DNA of 49,721 bases, taken from positions 1 to 49,721 of the forward strand of contig JAFAOW010000046.1 in the NCBI GenBank assembly GCA_019247455.1, given 5' to 3'. Positions 1-8,411 of the stretch are shown one piece after another (the first letter of the stretch is position 1; the number at the start of each line of letters is the position of its first letter). Position numbers and translations under genes: made by a program. The DNA comes from Acidobacteriota bacterium (GTDB lineage Bacteria; Acidobacteriota; Blastocatellia; Pyrinomonadales; Pyrinomonadaceae). The notes beneath the pieces were generated by a model that had not been told where the DNA came from, searched no databases, and saw nothing but the letters and a program-made list of their open reading frames with translations.

Positions 1-224
1 TGAAAGGTCTCGTCTCTCCGAACACAAAATTCATCGATCCTGCTCAAGTTCTATTCAAAAGAATAAAGAAATGGAGATTAGCCCCTTGTCGAGGCCGGGA
101 CGAATTTCTCACGTCCGGCGATCCAGTTGCGATGAAACATGCATCAAAAGCCGCCTTTGGGATCTCCATCCGTAAAGCAAAACGGGTAACTGTGTAGCAC
201 ACCCTGCAAATCCAAACTTCGTAA
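1..224. other. left edge without a recognisable gene
   Basis: I see no credible coding region, tRNA or terminator in this stretch. It may hold the 3' end or downstream region of a gene lying outside the window, and the promoter of the META-domain gene that follows. No strong sigma70-like hexamer pair stood out. Confidence 0.4.
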
Positions 225-244
225 GCGTTCTAGTGATAGAACGC
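225..244 (+). promoter_or_regulatory. perfect 8-bp palindrome with GTGA tetraloop upstream of META gene
   Basis: GCGTTCTA (225-232) and TAGAACGC (237-244) are perfect inverted repeats separated by GTGA, which fits the GNRA tetraloop pattern. It ends 24 bp before the chosen ATG at 269. As RNA it would be a very stable hairpin in the leader; as DNA it is a 20-bp dyad of a size typical for a dimeric repressor operator. A GTG inside the loop (233) could also be read as a start codon, but the protein made from it would carry an unlikely basic extension in front of the signal peptide. Confidence 0.55.
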
Positions 245-268
245 GGATACTTCCGCCTAAAACGAATT

Positions 269-682
269 ATGAGAGTAATTATCTGTACGATCGTGGCCGC
301 AGCGCTCTCGGCGAACCTAATGGGCCAGTCTCTGCCTGAAGGACGCTGGGGGCTGGTCTCCTACGTATTTAACGGAAAGGCCGGCAAGCCGCTTACAAAA
401 AAGCAGACAAAACTAGTCATCCGCGATGACGGTAAACTTGGCGGCACCTCGGGATGCAACGCTTACGGCGGGGAATATGCTGTCGAAGACGGGAAACTGA
501 AGGTTTCTGGCGTTATCTCGACAATGATGGCCTGCGAAGAACCAACGCCTGCTTTTGAGACGAACTATTTCCGCACGCTTAATAATGCGACGTCCTTCGC
601 TATCAATAAGGATTCGTTGATACTCACCGATCCGACAACCGGCGACGTCCTCCGCTTTGCGAAGATAAAGGACGACAAATAA
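269..682 (+). CDS. META domain-containing secreted protein (HslJ-like)
   Basis: A 137-residue protein. The ATG at 269 is preferred over the in-frame GTG at 233 because it puts a hydrophobic signal peptide (MRVIICTIVAAALSANLMGQ) at the N-terminus. After cleavage the protein is essentially one META domain: the core GCNAYGGEY lies at about residues 62-70, followed by the family's Thr-Met-x-Cys segment (STMMACEEP) and a C-terminal strand pair. META domains occur in HslJ, a heat-shock-induced outer-membrane-associated protein linked to novobiocin resistance in E. coli, and in many periplasmic proteins of unknown role; no enzymatic function is known. It is probably exported to the periplasm. It stands alone, preceded by a strong palindrome at 225-244. 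The family call is firm, the function unknown. Confidence 0.85.
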   Translation: MRVIICTIVAAALSANLMGQSLPEGRWGLVSYVFNGKAGKPLTKKQTKLVIRDDGKLGGTSGCNAYGGEYAVEDGKLKVSGVISTMMACEEPTPAFETNYFRTLNNATSFAINKDSLILTDPTTGDVLRFAKIKDDK

Positions 683-761
683 CATTCGTGCAAAACTGCA
701 GCGGCCCGCGCATCATCTAAGATAGACTGGAAACATTCTTGTTTATCGAAGGTGGTGTTTT

Positions 762-1208
762 ATGGGAGTTAATGGGCGGACTGCGCGGCAATCCTGGCTT
801 TATGTTTTGACGATCGTCAGCCTTGGCATTGGATCTTACAATTTGCTCGGCGGACGGCTGCCGAGCGTTCTTGCGCAGAACGGCGACGCATTTCTGTCTC
901 GCCGCATCGATCAGGTCGAGCAGCGGTTCTATTCGGTCGAATCGCGTTTGAATCGCCTGGAATCGGAGGCAGGCCGCTCGACGATCCTATCCTCGCAGAC
1001 GCCGAATACAAATGATGTCGAATTGCAGTTCCTTCGAACCCAGGTGGACGGGCTGCGTACGCGCGTTGGCGAGCTTGAATGCGGCGTGTTAAGGCTCGAC
1101 GAACGCACTCTCTCGCCCGGTGTCCGAGCAGCTCATAAACAAAGTACGCGTCTTGACCCGTGCAGACAGGATCCTTCGAGCCAGGTTCAATTGTCAGCGA
1201 GGCCCTGA
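762..1208 (+). CDS. membrane-anchored coiled-coil protein, unknown function
   Basis: A 148-residue protein with no family I recognise. A hydrophobic segment at residues 13-38 (LYVLTIVSLGIGSYNLLGG) ending near an Ala-Gln is either an uncleaved anchor or a signal peptide. Residues 44-70 have the heptad-like pattern of a coiled coil (RRIDQVEQRFYSVESRLNRL), and a second helical stretch follows at about 87-110. The tail is polar and low in complexity. A Shine-Dalgarno-like AAGGTGG precedes the ATG by about 7 bases. Its last 22 bases overlap the 3' end of the convergent SpoIIM-like gene. It is likely a small periplasm-facing oligomeric protein; no function is assigned. Confidence 0.65.
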   Translation: MGVNGRTARQSWLYVLTIVSLGIGSYNLLGGRLPSVLAQNGDAFLSRRIDQVEQRFYSVESRLNRLESEAGRSTILSSQTPNTNDVELQFLRTQVDGLRTRVGELECGVLRLDERTLSPGVRAAHKQSTRLDPCRQDPSSQVQLSARP

Positions 1209-2170
1209 TCGGCGGGCTCGCCGGAATTCCGGCCCGCTATTAACAAGTATGAGTACAGCGCGATGCCTGTACCGATACCGGTAGCGACCTTGACGTATGC
1301 GGGTAGCTCGGAGGGGGACAGGAATCCCTCTATCGTTCCCGCGACCACCAGGAAACAAGCGCACCCGACCACTATCTTCGCTGCATCCATTCCCTTCTTT
1401 TTCAAAGCCTGGGCGCGCGTGAGGTCGCCCGGGGCAATGATCGCGTACCCGATCATCATTCCCGCTCCGCCGCAAAAGAATATGCAGGAAAGCTCTATTA
1501 CACCATGCCCGATCACGAAGCTCGCCAGGGCGTTACCAAATGGGGGGTTCAGTTTGTAGCATGCCGCAAAAACACTCCCTAATCGAGCTCCTTCGAACGC
1601 CAGATCATAAAACGCTCCTACGCCGAACAAAGCACCGAGGGCAAACGCACGGATAGTAACGAGAATATTGTTCGACATGATAAAGCTCGCGCCCGTCTGA
1701 TTCGACTTGTTCAGGCTCGTCCACCAATGGTCGTTGCTTGTTATCTCCTCAGTAATACCCGACAGGCCGACAAAGTGCGTGAAATCCAGGTTCACCCACG
1801 TTGCGATAAAGCCAAAGAGGCTGAACGCCGCAAATACTCCAAAGGCGATCGCCATGTAACGCCAGTTTTTCCTGAAGGTGGCCGGCAGATCGCGAGCAAA
1901 AAAATCAATAATGAGGCTCGCGCCCTGACCCTCTGCACGATAGATCTTTCCGTGAGCGCGTATCACCAGGCTGTTCAAGTAGTTAATGAGTTTCGGATCA
2001 CGCGTCTCGGCCCGCGCGATCGCAAGATCGGCAGCAGCACGGCGATAGAGATCGCCGAATTCCCGCACCTCCATTCGTGAGAGGGCACGGATGCCGGAGA
2101 CCTTCATCATTTCAAGAAGGTCTTCAAGCCGCTGCCAATTGTCCTTTTTCTGATCGAGGAAGCGGTTCAC
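1187..2170 (-). CDS. SpoIIM/DUF95-family integral membrane protein
   Basis: A 327-residue membrane protein starting at a GTG codon (2170). The N-terminal 90 residues are a soluble helical domain with the conserved Leu-x-x-Leu-Tyr-Arg-x-x-Ala-x-Asp-Leu pattern (FGDLYRRAAADLAIARAE). About five or six transmembrane helices follow, including a Gly-rich GALFGVGAFYDLAFEGARLG region and VIGHGVIELSCIFFCGGAGM with the invariant His-Gly-x-x-Glu. This is the family of stage II sporulation protein M. In non-sporulating bacteria these proteins are common, often beside RDD, DUF58 and MoxR genes, with unclear roles in envelope homeostasis. No such partners are adjacent here, although a MoxR-like ATPase lies about 16 kb away. 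Family assignment is firm; involvement in sporulation is not implied. Confidence 0.88.
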   Translation of the reverse strand: MNRFLDQKKDNWQRLEDLLEMMKVSGIRALSRMEVREFGDLYRRAAADLAIARAETRDPKLINYLNSLVIRAHGKIYRAEGQGASLIIDFFARDLPATFRKNWRYMAIAFGVFAAFSLFGFIATWVNLDFTHFVGLSGITEEITSNDHWWTSLNKSNQTGASFIMSNNILVTIRAFALGALFGVGAFYDLAFEGARLGSVFAACYKLNPPFGNALASFVIGHGVIELSCIFFCGGAGMMIGYAIIAPGDLTRAQALKKKGMDAAKIVVGCACFLVVAGTIEGFLSPSELPAYVKVATGIGTGIALYSYLLIAGRNSGEPADQGLADN

Positions 2171-2219
2171 ATTATTTTGAGCATTTCGCTAAAGGGACGA
2201 CGCGCCGGTGGCAGTACCG

Positions 2220-2248
2220 TTGTAAATCATACATCGCGAATCTACAAT
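2220..2248 (+). promoter_or_regulatory. sigma70-like promoter of ABC exporter gene
   Basis: TTGTAA (2220-2225), 17 bp, then TACAAT (2243-2248). Transcription would start near 2255, only about 7 bases before the ATG at 2262, predicting a nearly leaderless mRNA. The same -35 hexamer with the same spacer occurs at 7129-7157 on the minus strand. Confidence 0.6.
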
Positions 2249-2261
2249 CGAAATTTACCCG

Positions 2262-4124
2262 ATGTCCGACGAAGTCCGCAAATATCACGAAGAAGACGCG
2301 ATCGGCGGTGGCGTCGACTCTCGTGTTGCACGCCGCTTGTTAAGGTACTTAAAACCGTACTGGCTACTTGCCGCGCTTGCGCTTGTCCTGACCCTGGTCA
2401 CTAACATCTTGATATCGACGCAGCCCTATTTTACAAAGATGGCCGTCGACGATTACATCACGCCAAAGAAGGTCGATGGGATTTGGCTTTTTGCTCTGGC
2501 GTTCTTTGGTGTTTTCCTCTTGCGATTTGTCTTCTCGTACGCGCAGGAGGTGCTTCTGAACAATGTCGGACAGCGAGTAATGTTCGACCTCCGCACGGAG
2601 CTGTTCACAAAGCTGCAGCAGCAAGAGGTGGCGTACTACGACCACTACCCGGTAGGACGCACGATGACGCGTTTGACGTCCGACGTGGATGCGCTGAATG
2701 AGCTTTTCACGTCCGGGGTCATCGACGTGCTTGGTGACCTCGTTGTCATCCTGGCGATCGTCGGCATTATGTTCTGGCTTGACTGGAAACTCGCGCTTGT
2801 CTCGCTCGTGACAGTTCCGCTGCTTTTCACGGCGACGAACTGGTTTCGGAAGCACGCCAGGGTGGGGTTCGATAAGGTCCGAACGCGCAACGCCCGGCTC
2901 AATGCATTTCTGCAGGAGTACATCTCGGGCGCTCAGACTGTTCAGCTTTTTAATGCGGAGAGTAAGGCGCTTGGGCGTTTCAGTGAGATCAACGACGATT
3001 ACCGCAACGCGAATATCGAAACGATCTTCTATTACGCGGTGTTTTACCCGCTTGTCGATTTCATCGGGGCCGTCGGGATCGCGGTCGTCATTTTCGCTTT
3101 CGGTGCGGAATACCTCGAGGGGTTCAGCACGCTGAGCACCGCGGTAACGATCGGTATCCTCGCTTCGTTCATCCAATATTCGCTTCAGCTGTTCCAACCG
3201 ATCAGGGACCTGTCAGATAAATTTAACGTGCTGCAGGCGGCGGTCGTAGCATCGCATCGGATCTTTATCTTACTCGATCGCGATGTTGAAGTTACGACGC
3301 CCGCCGAGCCCAAGAAGACTGGCGCCGCGCGCGGCCAGATCGAATTCGACGGTGTGTGGTTCGCGTATAAGGATGAGGATTGGGTGCTTAAGGACGTGTC
3401 GTTCGCGGTGGGTCTTGGCGAGAGTATCGCGCTTGTCGGCCACACCGGCTCCGGAAAGACAACGATCACCAACTTGATAATGCGCTTCTATGATGTGCAG
3501 AAGGGGCGCATTCTCGTTGACGGCGTTGATGTTCGCGAATGGGACCTGCCCGCGCTCAGATCGAATTTTGCCGTAGTGCTGCAGGACGTCTTCTTATTCT
3601 CAGGTTCGATCGAGAACAACATTCGCCTAGGCGACAAGGCTATTTCGCGCGAACGCGTCGAATGGGCAGCGCAAGAGGTACATGCGGACGAATTCATTCG
3701 CCGTATCGACGGGGGCTATTCTTCGCAGGTGCGGGAACGCGGAGCGGGTCTTTCCGTTGGGCAAAAACAGCTGATCTCGTTCGCAAGGGCCTTGGCTTTC
3801 GATCCCACGATCCTTATTCTGGATGAAGCGACCAGCTCGATCGACACCGAGACAGAACAGCTCATCCAGCAGGCTGTCGAACGCGTTATGGCCGGCCGCA
3901 CCTCGCTTGTCGTCGCCCATCGCCTTTCCACCATACAAAAGTGTGATCGCATCATTGTCCTTCACCACGGCGAACTTCGTGAGATGGGCACGCATAACGA
4001 GCTTCTCGCCATTCGCGGCCTCTACTGGCGTCTCTATCAACTCCAATATTCCGACGAAAAGCTGCACGTTACGGGTGACGTACACCTCACTGACCGGCCC
4101 GCAGAGTCCGGCATTTCCGGCTGA
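2262..4124 (+). CDS. ABC exporter, fused permease-ATPase (MsbA/MdlB type)
   Basis: A 620-residue half-transporter that would work as a homo- or heterodimer in the inner membrane. Residues 25-330 hold the six-helix ABC transporter membrane domain ([20 protein letters not shown] onward), and residues about 355-590 the nucleotide-binding domain. Walker A is GHTGSGKTT from about residue 393, the Q-loop is [13 protein letters not shown], the signature is LSVGQKQ (a common variant of LSGGQ), Walker B is [10 protein letters not shown] and the switch His is in VVAHRLST. Relatives export lipids, lipopeptides or drugs; the substrate cannot be read from sequence. It has its own promoter just upstream and is followed by ribA after 50 bp. 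Confidence 0.95.
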   Translation: MSDEVRKYHEEDAIGGGVDSRVARRLLRYLKPYWLLAALALVLTLVTNILISTQPYFTKMAVDDYITPKKVDGIWLFALAFFGVFLLRFVFSYAQEVLLNNVGQRVMFDLRTELFTKLQQQEVAYYDHYPVGRTMTRLTSDVDALNELFTSGVIDVLGDLVVILAIVGIMFWLDWKLALVSLVTVPLLFTATNWFRKHARVGFDKVRTRNARLNAFLQEYISGAQTVQLFNAESKALGRFSEINDDYRNANIETIFYYAVFYPLVDFIGAVGIAVVIFAFGAEYLEGFSTLSTAVTIGILASFIQYSLQLFQPIRDLSDKFNVLQAAVVASHRIFILLDRDVEVTTPAEPKKTGAARGQIEFDGVWFAYKDEDWVLKDVSFAVGLGESIALVGHTGSGKTTITNLIMRFYDVQKGRILVDGVDVREWDLPALRSNFAVVLQDVFLFSGSIENNIRLGDKAISRERVEWAAQEVHADEFIRRIDGGYSSQVRERGAGLSVGQKQLISFARALAFDPTILILDEATSSIDTETEQLIQQAVERVMAGRTSLVVAHRLSTIQKCDRIIVLHHGELREMGTHNELLAIRGLYWRLYQLQYSDEKLHVTGDVHLTDRPAESGISG

Positions 4125-4150
4125 ATCTACTTTTCGATCCCCGGCGAATG

Positions 4151-4156
4151 TATAAT
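4151..4156 (+). promoter_or_regulatory. -10 box (TATAAT) ahead of ribA
   Basis: A consensus TATAAT lies 18 bp before the ATG at 4175, with no clear -35 partner. Transcription would start at about 4163, downstream of an alternative in-frame ATG at 4148, which is evidence for the 4175 start. Confidence 0.5.
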
Positions 4157-4174
4157 CTTATGTTCGAGGGAAAT

Positions 4175-4834
4175 ATGTCGGAAGACATTCACACGACCCA
4201 GACCCAAGACGAATGCCCGTGGGCCGATCAGCGGATAACCGTCGAGCGGGTCGCAACGGCCAAGCTGCCGACAAAGCGCGGTGATTTCATGATCGCCGGC
4301 TACCGGTCCCTGAACAGTGACGAGGAATTCGTCGTTCTATTCAAAGGCGAGATGGATGGCGAGGTCCCTACCCTGGTACGTATCCATTCGCAGTGTCTCA
4401 CCGGCGACGTCTTCGGCTCGCGAAAATGCGATTGCGGGCCGCAGCTTCACGCCGCGATGGAAATGATCGATAAAGAGGGCCGGGGAGCGATCGTCTATCA
4501 GCAGCAGGAAGGCCGCGGCATCGGCATCATCAACAAGATCCGCGCATACGCCCTTCAGGACGAGGGGGCCGACACCGTCGAGGCCAACACAAAGCTCGGT
4601 TTCGAGGTCGACGCCCGCAATTATCAGCAGTGCGCCGAGATCCTCTTCGACCTTGGCCTTTGTAAAGTAAAGGTCATCTCAAACAATCCAGACAAGCTCC
4701 GCGCTCTCGAGCAAGCGGGGCTCCGCATCGTTGAACGCATTCCGCTCGAAGTAAAGTCTGACGAGCCGGCCGCACACTACATGCGCACTAAAAAAGAGAA
4801 AATGGGACACCTCATCCATCTGACGGAAGAGTAG
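4175..4834 (+). CDS. ribA: GTP cyclohydrolase II
   Basis: A 219-residue enzyme that converts GTP to 2,5-diamino-6-ribosylamino-4(3H)-pyrimidinone 5'-phosphate, formate and pyrophosphate, the first step of riboflavin synthesis. The zinc ligands Cys74, Cys85 and Cys87 ([15 protein letters not shown]) have the spacing known from E. coli RibA. The catalytic QQEGRGIGI motif, the substrate-binding DTVEAN and the terminal SNNPDK segment are all present. It is the stand-alone form, not fused to DHBP synthase (RibB). I chose the ATG at 4175, preceded by GAGGG, over the upstream ATG at 4148 because a TATAAT box lies between them. No other riboflavin genes are in the window and no FMN riboswitch is visible. 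Confidence 0.93.
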   Translation: MSEDIHTTQTQDECPWADQRITVERVATAKLPTKRGDFMIAGYRSLNSDEEFVVLFKGEMDGEVPTLVRIHSQCLTGDVFGSRKCDCGPQLHAAMEMIDKEGRGAIVYQQQEGRGIGIINKIRAYALQDEGADTVEANTKLGFEVDARNYQQCAEILFDLGLCKVKVISNNPDKLRALEQAGLRIVERIPLEVKSDEPAAHYMRTKKEKMGHLIHLTEE

Positions 4835-4843
4835 CTCGCCTCA

Positions 4844-4872
4844 ACGATCTCCACATCAAAAGCGGAGATCGT
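4844..4872. terminator. bidirectional hairpin between convergent genes
   Basis: ACGATCTCC (4844-4852) and GGAGATCGT (4864-4872) form a perfect 9-bp stem with an 11-base loop between ribA and the convergent zinc-ribbon gene, overlapping the last codons of the latter. There is no strong T-run on either side, so termination may need Rho or rely on the stem alone. Confidence 0.5.
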
Positions 4873-5587
4873 CAGTTGGTGTCGGACGGCCGATCGGTAC
4901 GAACGTCGGGCGGGGGCCCGACCGAGGGGTTGGTGTCGGACTTGGACGCATTGTTGTCGGTGTCGGACGAGGCGTCGGTGACGAGCCTGGTGTCGGAGTC
5001 GGGCTGATGCTCGCGCTCGGTCGCGGCGAAGGCGTGGGCGTCGGCGACTTGATGTTCGAATTCAGATTGAAATTATAGTTCGAATTGATATTCGGGACAC
5101 TCGCGTTGAAATTGAAATTCGAGTCAAAACCCGCGTTGAAATTCGAATTGAGATTCGAGTTGGGCGGATTCGTGTTGACGTTGACATTCGCAGTCTTGTC
5201 CTTTTGGAGGAACCAGAAAAGCAAAGCGCCAAGCCCTAGGAGGAAAATGGTCCCGATCATTGTAAGTATCACGGTCTTGACCGTATTCGGCTGCTGAGGC
5301 GGCGGTGTATAAGCGACGGTCTTGCGCGGGCGAACGGTTTGTTCCGCGGCAGGAATGACGATGCGCTCCCCCTGCTGTTCGCTGAAAGTGTTCGCCGGTG
5401 CCGCAGGCTTGCGGCGGATAACGGTCTCTTCGCCAAAGTCAGGCTCGTCGTCGGCGAGTCCGCTCGATTCGCTGGGCAATGCGGTAAACTTCGGCTCGGT
5501 GTCCTCAACAAGAGGAGCGCCGTCCTTTGTGCAGAATTTAATGACGTCTTCGGTATACTCGGCGCCGCATTCCGGACAATGTTTCAT
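4856..5587 (-). CDS. zinc-ribbon membrane protein with Asn-rich and Pro/Thr-rich tail
   Basis: A 243-residue protein of three parts. An N-terminal zinc ribbon (MKHCPECGAEYTEDVIKFCT, with a CxxC pair and a later Cys) should lie in the cytoplasm. A single membrane helix follows at about residues 105-127 (TVILTMIGTIFLLGLGALLF). The outer part begins with some 45 residues rich in Asn-Ser/Phe repeats (units such as NSNFN, NSNYN), then about 70 residues of Pro-Thr-Pro repeats. Such zinc-ribbon plus low-complexity proteins are frequent in acidobacteria, often as regulatory or cell-surface proteins with no defined job. The repetitive DNA at 4900-5160 is the coding sequence of this tail, not an independent repeat array. 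Function unknown. Confidence 0.8.
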   Translation of the reverse strand: MKHCPECGAEYTEDVIKFCTKDGAPLVEDTEPKFTALPSESSGLADDEPDFGEETVIRRKPAAPANTFSEQQGERIVIPAAEQTVRPRKTVAYTPPPQQPNTVKTVILTMIGTIFLLGLGALLFWFLQKDKTANVNVNTNPPNSNLNSNFNAGFDSNFNFNASVPNINSNYNFNLNSNIKSPTPTPSPRPSASISPTPTPGSSPTPRPTPTTMRPSPTPTPRSGPRPTFVPIGRPTPTDDLRF

Positions 5588-5637
5588 AACTCTATTACGC
5601 GTCGGGAGGGATCAGCGTTTTTCGACAGCACATTCTA

Positions 5638-6255
5638 TCACGCCTTGGCGTCGTCAGGGGCGTCCGGCTCGGCCTCACGCATGAGGCGTGCGACGTGATA
5701 GATGTAATGAACGCCGGACAAAATGGCGAATGCGGCGACGGTCGTGTAAACGGTCGGTAAATAGAATCCCCTGAGGTCTGGGTATACAGCCGCCACAAGG
5801 ATAGCGATCACTCCTACCACCTGCACGAAAGTGCTCGCCTTGCCGAGCCACGAGGGCCGGAAGCCGCGAAAACCCGTCATCATCGTGATCGACGCGGCGA
5901 CGCAAACGATCGCGACATCACGCCCGATAACGCAGGCTGTTACCCAAAAAGGTACAGGCAGGTGCGGCGACGGCGCTAGTACTGAGGGCAACGTCAGCAT
6001 TACAAAAGCGGTGGTCATCAGCAGTTTGTCGGCGATGGGGTCGATAATGGTGCCAAGCTCCGATTCCTGGTCAAGCCAGCGTGCGACGAACCCGTCAATA
6101 CCGTCAGAGATGCCGGCGATAGTAAAAAGCGCTAGGGCCCAACCTTCACGGCCGTAGGCAAGCAATATCGCGAAAGCCGGAATCAAGCCGATGCGCAGGA
6201 AGGTAAGAAGATTCGGGATCGTAATGACCTTGGTCGAGACCCGCTTTTCGCTCAT
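5638..6255 (-). CDS. pgsA: CDP-diacylglycerol-glycerol-3-phosphate phosphatidyltransferase
   Basis: A 205-residue inner-membrane enzyme that makes phosphatidylglycerol phosphate from CDP-diacylglycerol and glycerol-3-phosphate, the committed step to phosphatidylglycerol and cardiolipin. The CDP-alcohol phosphotransferase signature D-G-x2-A-R-x8-G-x3-D-x3-D is complete (DGFVARWLDQESELGTIIDP followed by IAD), starting near residue 54. About five or six membrane helices are apparent. The N-terminal ITIPNLLTFLRIGLIPAF is characteristic of PgsA. Its ATG overlaps the stop of the upstream metallophosphoesterase gene by four bases (ATGA), so the two are co-transcribed and probably translationally coupled. 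Other CDP-alcohol transferases are possible but less likely. Confidence 0.88.
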   Translation of the reverse strand: MSEKRVSTKVITIPNLLTFLRIGLIPAFAILLAYGREGWALALFTIAGISDGIDGFVARWLDQESELGTIIDPIADKLLMTTAFVMLTLPSVLAPSPHLPVPFWVTACVIGRDVAIVCVAASITMMTGFRGFRPSWLGKASTFVQVVGVIAILVAAVYPDLRGFYLPTVYTTVAAFAILSGVHYIYHVARLMREAEPDAPDDAKA

Positions 6256-7115
6256 GCGGCAGCTCTAAGCTCCAAGAGCGAGATCTCGGGCGGGCATTGA
6301 TAGCGAACAGGGAGAACGACCGTGCCGATCCCGCGCGTAATGTAAACCTGTGAGTCGCGGCGTTTGTGAAGGCCGGCTTTCAACTTGCGCTGCGGAAGTA
6401 TGCGCTTCTCGTCATCGCGAAGCTTCACCTGCCCGCCGTGCGTGTGGCCGCTGAGCGTTAGGTCCACCCCGTATCGGGCGGCTTCGCGGAAAATGATGGG
6501 GTTGTGCGCAAGAAGGAGCTTCATCTCATCCGGAAATGAACCTTTCAATGCCGCAGGTACATCCGTCTTGCCAACCATAAAGTCATCGACGCCGGCGAGC
6601 CAAAACGAAGCGCCGTGCGCGTCCAGACGAAATCCCTCATTTATTAGGACCTTGATCCCCTCGCCCAGGAAAAGATGCGTGACAAGATCCGCGTCCGTCC
6701 AGTGATCGTGATTCCCGAGGCAGGCGTATGTCCCAAATTTTGATCTAAGACGACCGAGCACCCCTGCGACCGGGGCAATGTATTCGCGATCGTGTGAAAC
6801 GTAGTCACCCGTCAGCAGGAAGATATCCGGGCGCAATCGGTTGGCGATGCGTACGGCTCTCTCGATGTGGTCTAGTCCGGTAAACGGGCTGTGGTGCGTG
6901 TCGGAAAGCTGAATGATCCGGAAGCCGTCAAGCCGTCTTGGCAGGCGCCTCAAATGGATGACCACATGCTCGAGCGAAAGGCTGTTAGCCTCATCCATTG
7001 CGAGCTTCGCCTTTTTGGACCAGGTTCCCGCCAGCCGGCGAATCGGGGCCTCCGACGCGACGTAGGCGTTGATGCGCTCGGACAGTGTGGCCCGTTTTGC
7101 AGCAGTGTTTTCCAT
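6252..7115 (-). CDS. calcineurin-like metallophosphoesterase (YkuE-like)
   Basis: A 287-residue protein with the complete binuclear metal site of the metallophosphoesterase superfamily: an Asp-x-His motif (QLSDTHHSPF), GDYVSHD, GNHDHW, a His in LLAHNP and the GHTHGGQ motif. The order and the C-terminal TRGIGTVVLPVRYQCPPEIS match the YkuE/COG1408 group. Members tested act as phosphodiesterases, and some act on lipid-linked substrates such as UDP-diacylglucosamine. It lacks the N-terminal membrane helix seen in many relatives. The four-base overlap with pgsA suggests a link to phospholipid metabolism, which is inference. A well-formed promoter with a very short leader precedes it. Confidence 0.88.
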   Translation of the reverse strand: MENTAAKRATLSERINAYVASEAPIRRLAGTWSKKAKLAMDEANSLSLEHVVIHLRRLPRRLDGFRIIQLSDTHHSPFTGLDHIERAVRIANRLRPDIFLLTGDYVSHDREYIAPVAGVLGRLRSKFGTYACLGNHDHWTDADLVTHLFLGEGIKVLINEGFRLDAHGASFWLAGVDDFMVGKTDVPAALKGSFPDEMKLLLAHNPIIFREAARYGVDLTLSGHTHGGQVKLRDDEKRILPQRKLKAGLHKRRDSQVYITRGIGTVVLPVRYQCPPEISLLELRAAA

Positions 7116-7128
7116 CGAGGGTTCGTGC

Positions 7129-7157
7129 AGTATAGCGTCCGTAGAGCGAATTTACAA
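7129..7157 (-). promoter_or_regulatory. promoter of metallophosphoesterase-pgsA operon
   Basis: Read on the minus strand: TTGTAA (7157-7152), 17 bp, TATACT (7134-7129). The -35 hexamer contains the TAA stop codon of tyrS. The predicted transcription start near 7122 leaves a leader of about 6 bases before the ATG at 7115. Confidence 0.6.
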
Positions 7158-8357
7158 CACTGTTAATCGTAGGAATTTTCGCTTACCGACCTGAAGTAGG
7201 ACGCCGTCAGCTGTGATCTCGATGCCAGCATTCGCAGCAGTTGCCTTTTCACCATTGACCTTGACCCCACCCTGTTCAATAAGGCGTCGAGCCTCCCCTT
7301 TAGACGCGGCAAGTCCGGTTTCTGCAACGAGTTGTGCCAGATTGTGGACGCCCGGATCGACTTGCTTTTCCTCGATCTGATCGGGAATCTCTTTTTGCAC
7401 GAATCGGCGGTTGAATTCATTCTCGGCGGCGTCTGCCTCCCAATGAGAATGAAAATCGGCGACGATGAGTTTTGCAAGTTGGACCTTTATATTGCGCGGA
7501 TTTTCGCCGTTTTCGACCCGGTTCTTTAGGTCTGCGATCGCCGCAGGCGTAAGGTCGGTGACAAGCTCGTAGTATCGCCACATCAATTCGTCGGAGATCG
7601 ACATTACCTTGCCGAACATCTCACCGGGCGGCTCGTCGATGCCGATGTAATTCCCGTAGGATTTCGACATCTTCTGGACGCCGTCAAGGCCCTCAAGCAG
7701 CGGTGTGGTGATCACGACCTGAGGTTCCTGCCCGTACTCACGCTGAAGATCGCGGCCAGAGAGAAGATTGAATTTTTGGTCGGTCCCGCCAAGCTCGACG
7801 TCACATTCAAGCGCCACCGAATCGTAGCCCTGTACAAGAGGGTAAAGCAGCTCATGGAGGGAGATGGGCTGCTGATTGTTCATCCGCTTCTCAAAATCGT
7901 CCCGCTCGAGGATCTGTTTGACCGTCGTCCGCGCGGCGAGACGAATGAAATCCGCTGCGTCGAATTTGCCCATCCATTCTGAGTTGTAGCGGATCTCTGT
8001 TTTTTCAGGATCGAGCAGCTTGAAGACCTGCTCGCGATAGGTTTTGGCGTTGTGCTCGATCTCTTCGCGAGAGAGTGGAGGACGCGTTACATTACGGCCC
8101 GACGGGTCGCCGATCATAGCCGTGAAATCGCCGATAAGATAGATGGGCAGGTGACCGAGGTCTTGAAAGGCTTTTAGCTTTCGGGCCACCACGGTATGTC
8201 CAAGATGAATATCCGGCGAAGTCGGGTCGACGCCCCACTTTACACGGAGAGGGTTGCCCGTTTTTGCGGAACGCTCAAGTTTCTGGCGCAGGTCCTCCTC
8301 ACGGATGAGATCGACCGCGCCTTTCTTTAAGTATTCGAGCTGTTCGTCAATGGTCAT
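7152..8357 (-). CDS. tyrS: tyrosyl-tRNA synthetase (TyrZ type)
   Basis: A 401-residue class I aminoacyl-tRNA synthetase that charges tRNA-Tyr. The HIGH-type motif is HLGH at residues 51-54, inside the segment [14 protein letters not shown], and KMSKS lies at about residue 230 ([11 protein letters not shown]). Residues 335-400 form the S4-like RNA-binding domain ([20 protein letters not shown]). The motif contexts fit the TyrZ branch rather than the TyrS of E. coli. The length is normal for that branch. It is preceded by a TATAAT box with a short leader, and no T-box leader is visible. Its stop codon is built into the promoter of the next operon. Confidence 0.96.
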   Translation of the reverse strand: MTIDEQLEYLKKGAVDLIREEDLRQKLERSAKTGNPLRVKWGVDPTSPDIHLGHTVVARKLKAFQDLGHLPIYLIGDFTAMIGDPSGRNVTRPPLSREEIEHNAKTYREQVFKLLDPEKTEIRYNSEWMGKFDAADFIRLAARTTVKQILERDDFEKRMNNQQPISLHELLYPLVQGYDSVALECDVELGGTDQKFNLLSGRDLQREYGQEPQVVITTPLLEGLDGVQKMSKSYGNYIGIDEPPGEMFGKVMSISDELMWRYYELVTDLTPAAIADLKNRVENGENPRNIKVQLAKLIVADFHSHWEADAAENEFNRRFVQKEIPDQIEEKQVDPGVHNLAQLVAETGLAASKGEARRLIEQGGVKVNGEKATAANAGIEITADGVLLQVGKRKFLRLTVL

Positions 8358-8372
8358 TCGGTAAATGCCGTA

Positions 8373-8378
8373 ATTATA
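8373..8378 (-). promoter_or_regulatory. -10 box (TATAAT) of tyrS
   Basis: On the minus strand a consensus TATAAT ends 15 bases before the tyrS ATG at 8357. The expected -35 position reads TGCGTA, a weak match. The predicted leader is about 9 bases. Confidence 0.45.
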
Positions 8379-8411
8379 ACTTACGCCATTTACTTACGCA
8401 TTTTGCGTTGC

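Noticed and set aside
2364-3197. 277-residue minus-strand frame
   Set aside because: Opposite the ABC exporter; charged composition without hydrophobic core or motif.
4900-5160. Possible tandem repeat or CRISPR-like array
   Set aside because: The repetition (GTCGG/TGGA-type units and GAATT units) is explained by codons of the Pro/Thr- and Asn-rich tail of the zinc-ribbon protein; no spacers of constant length.
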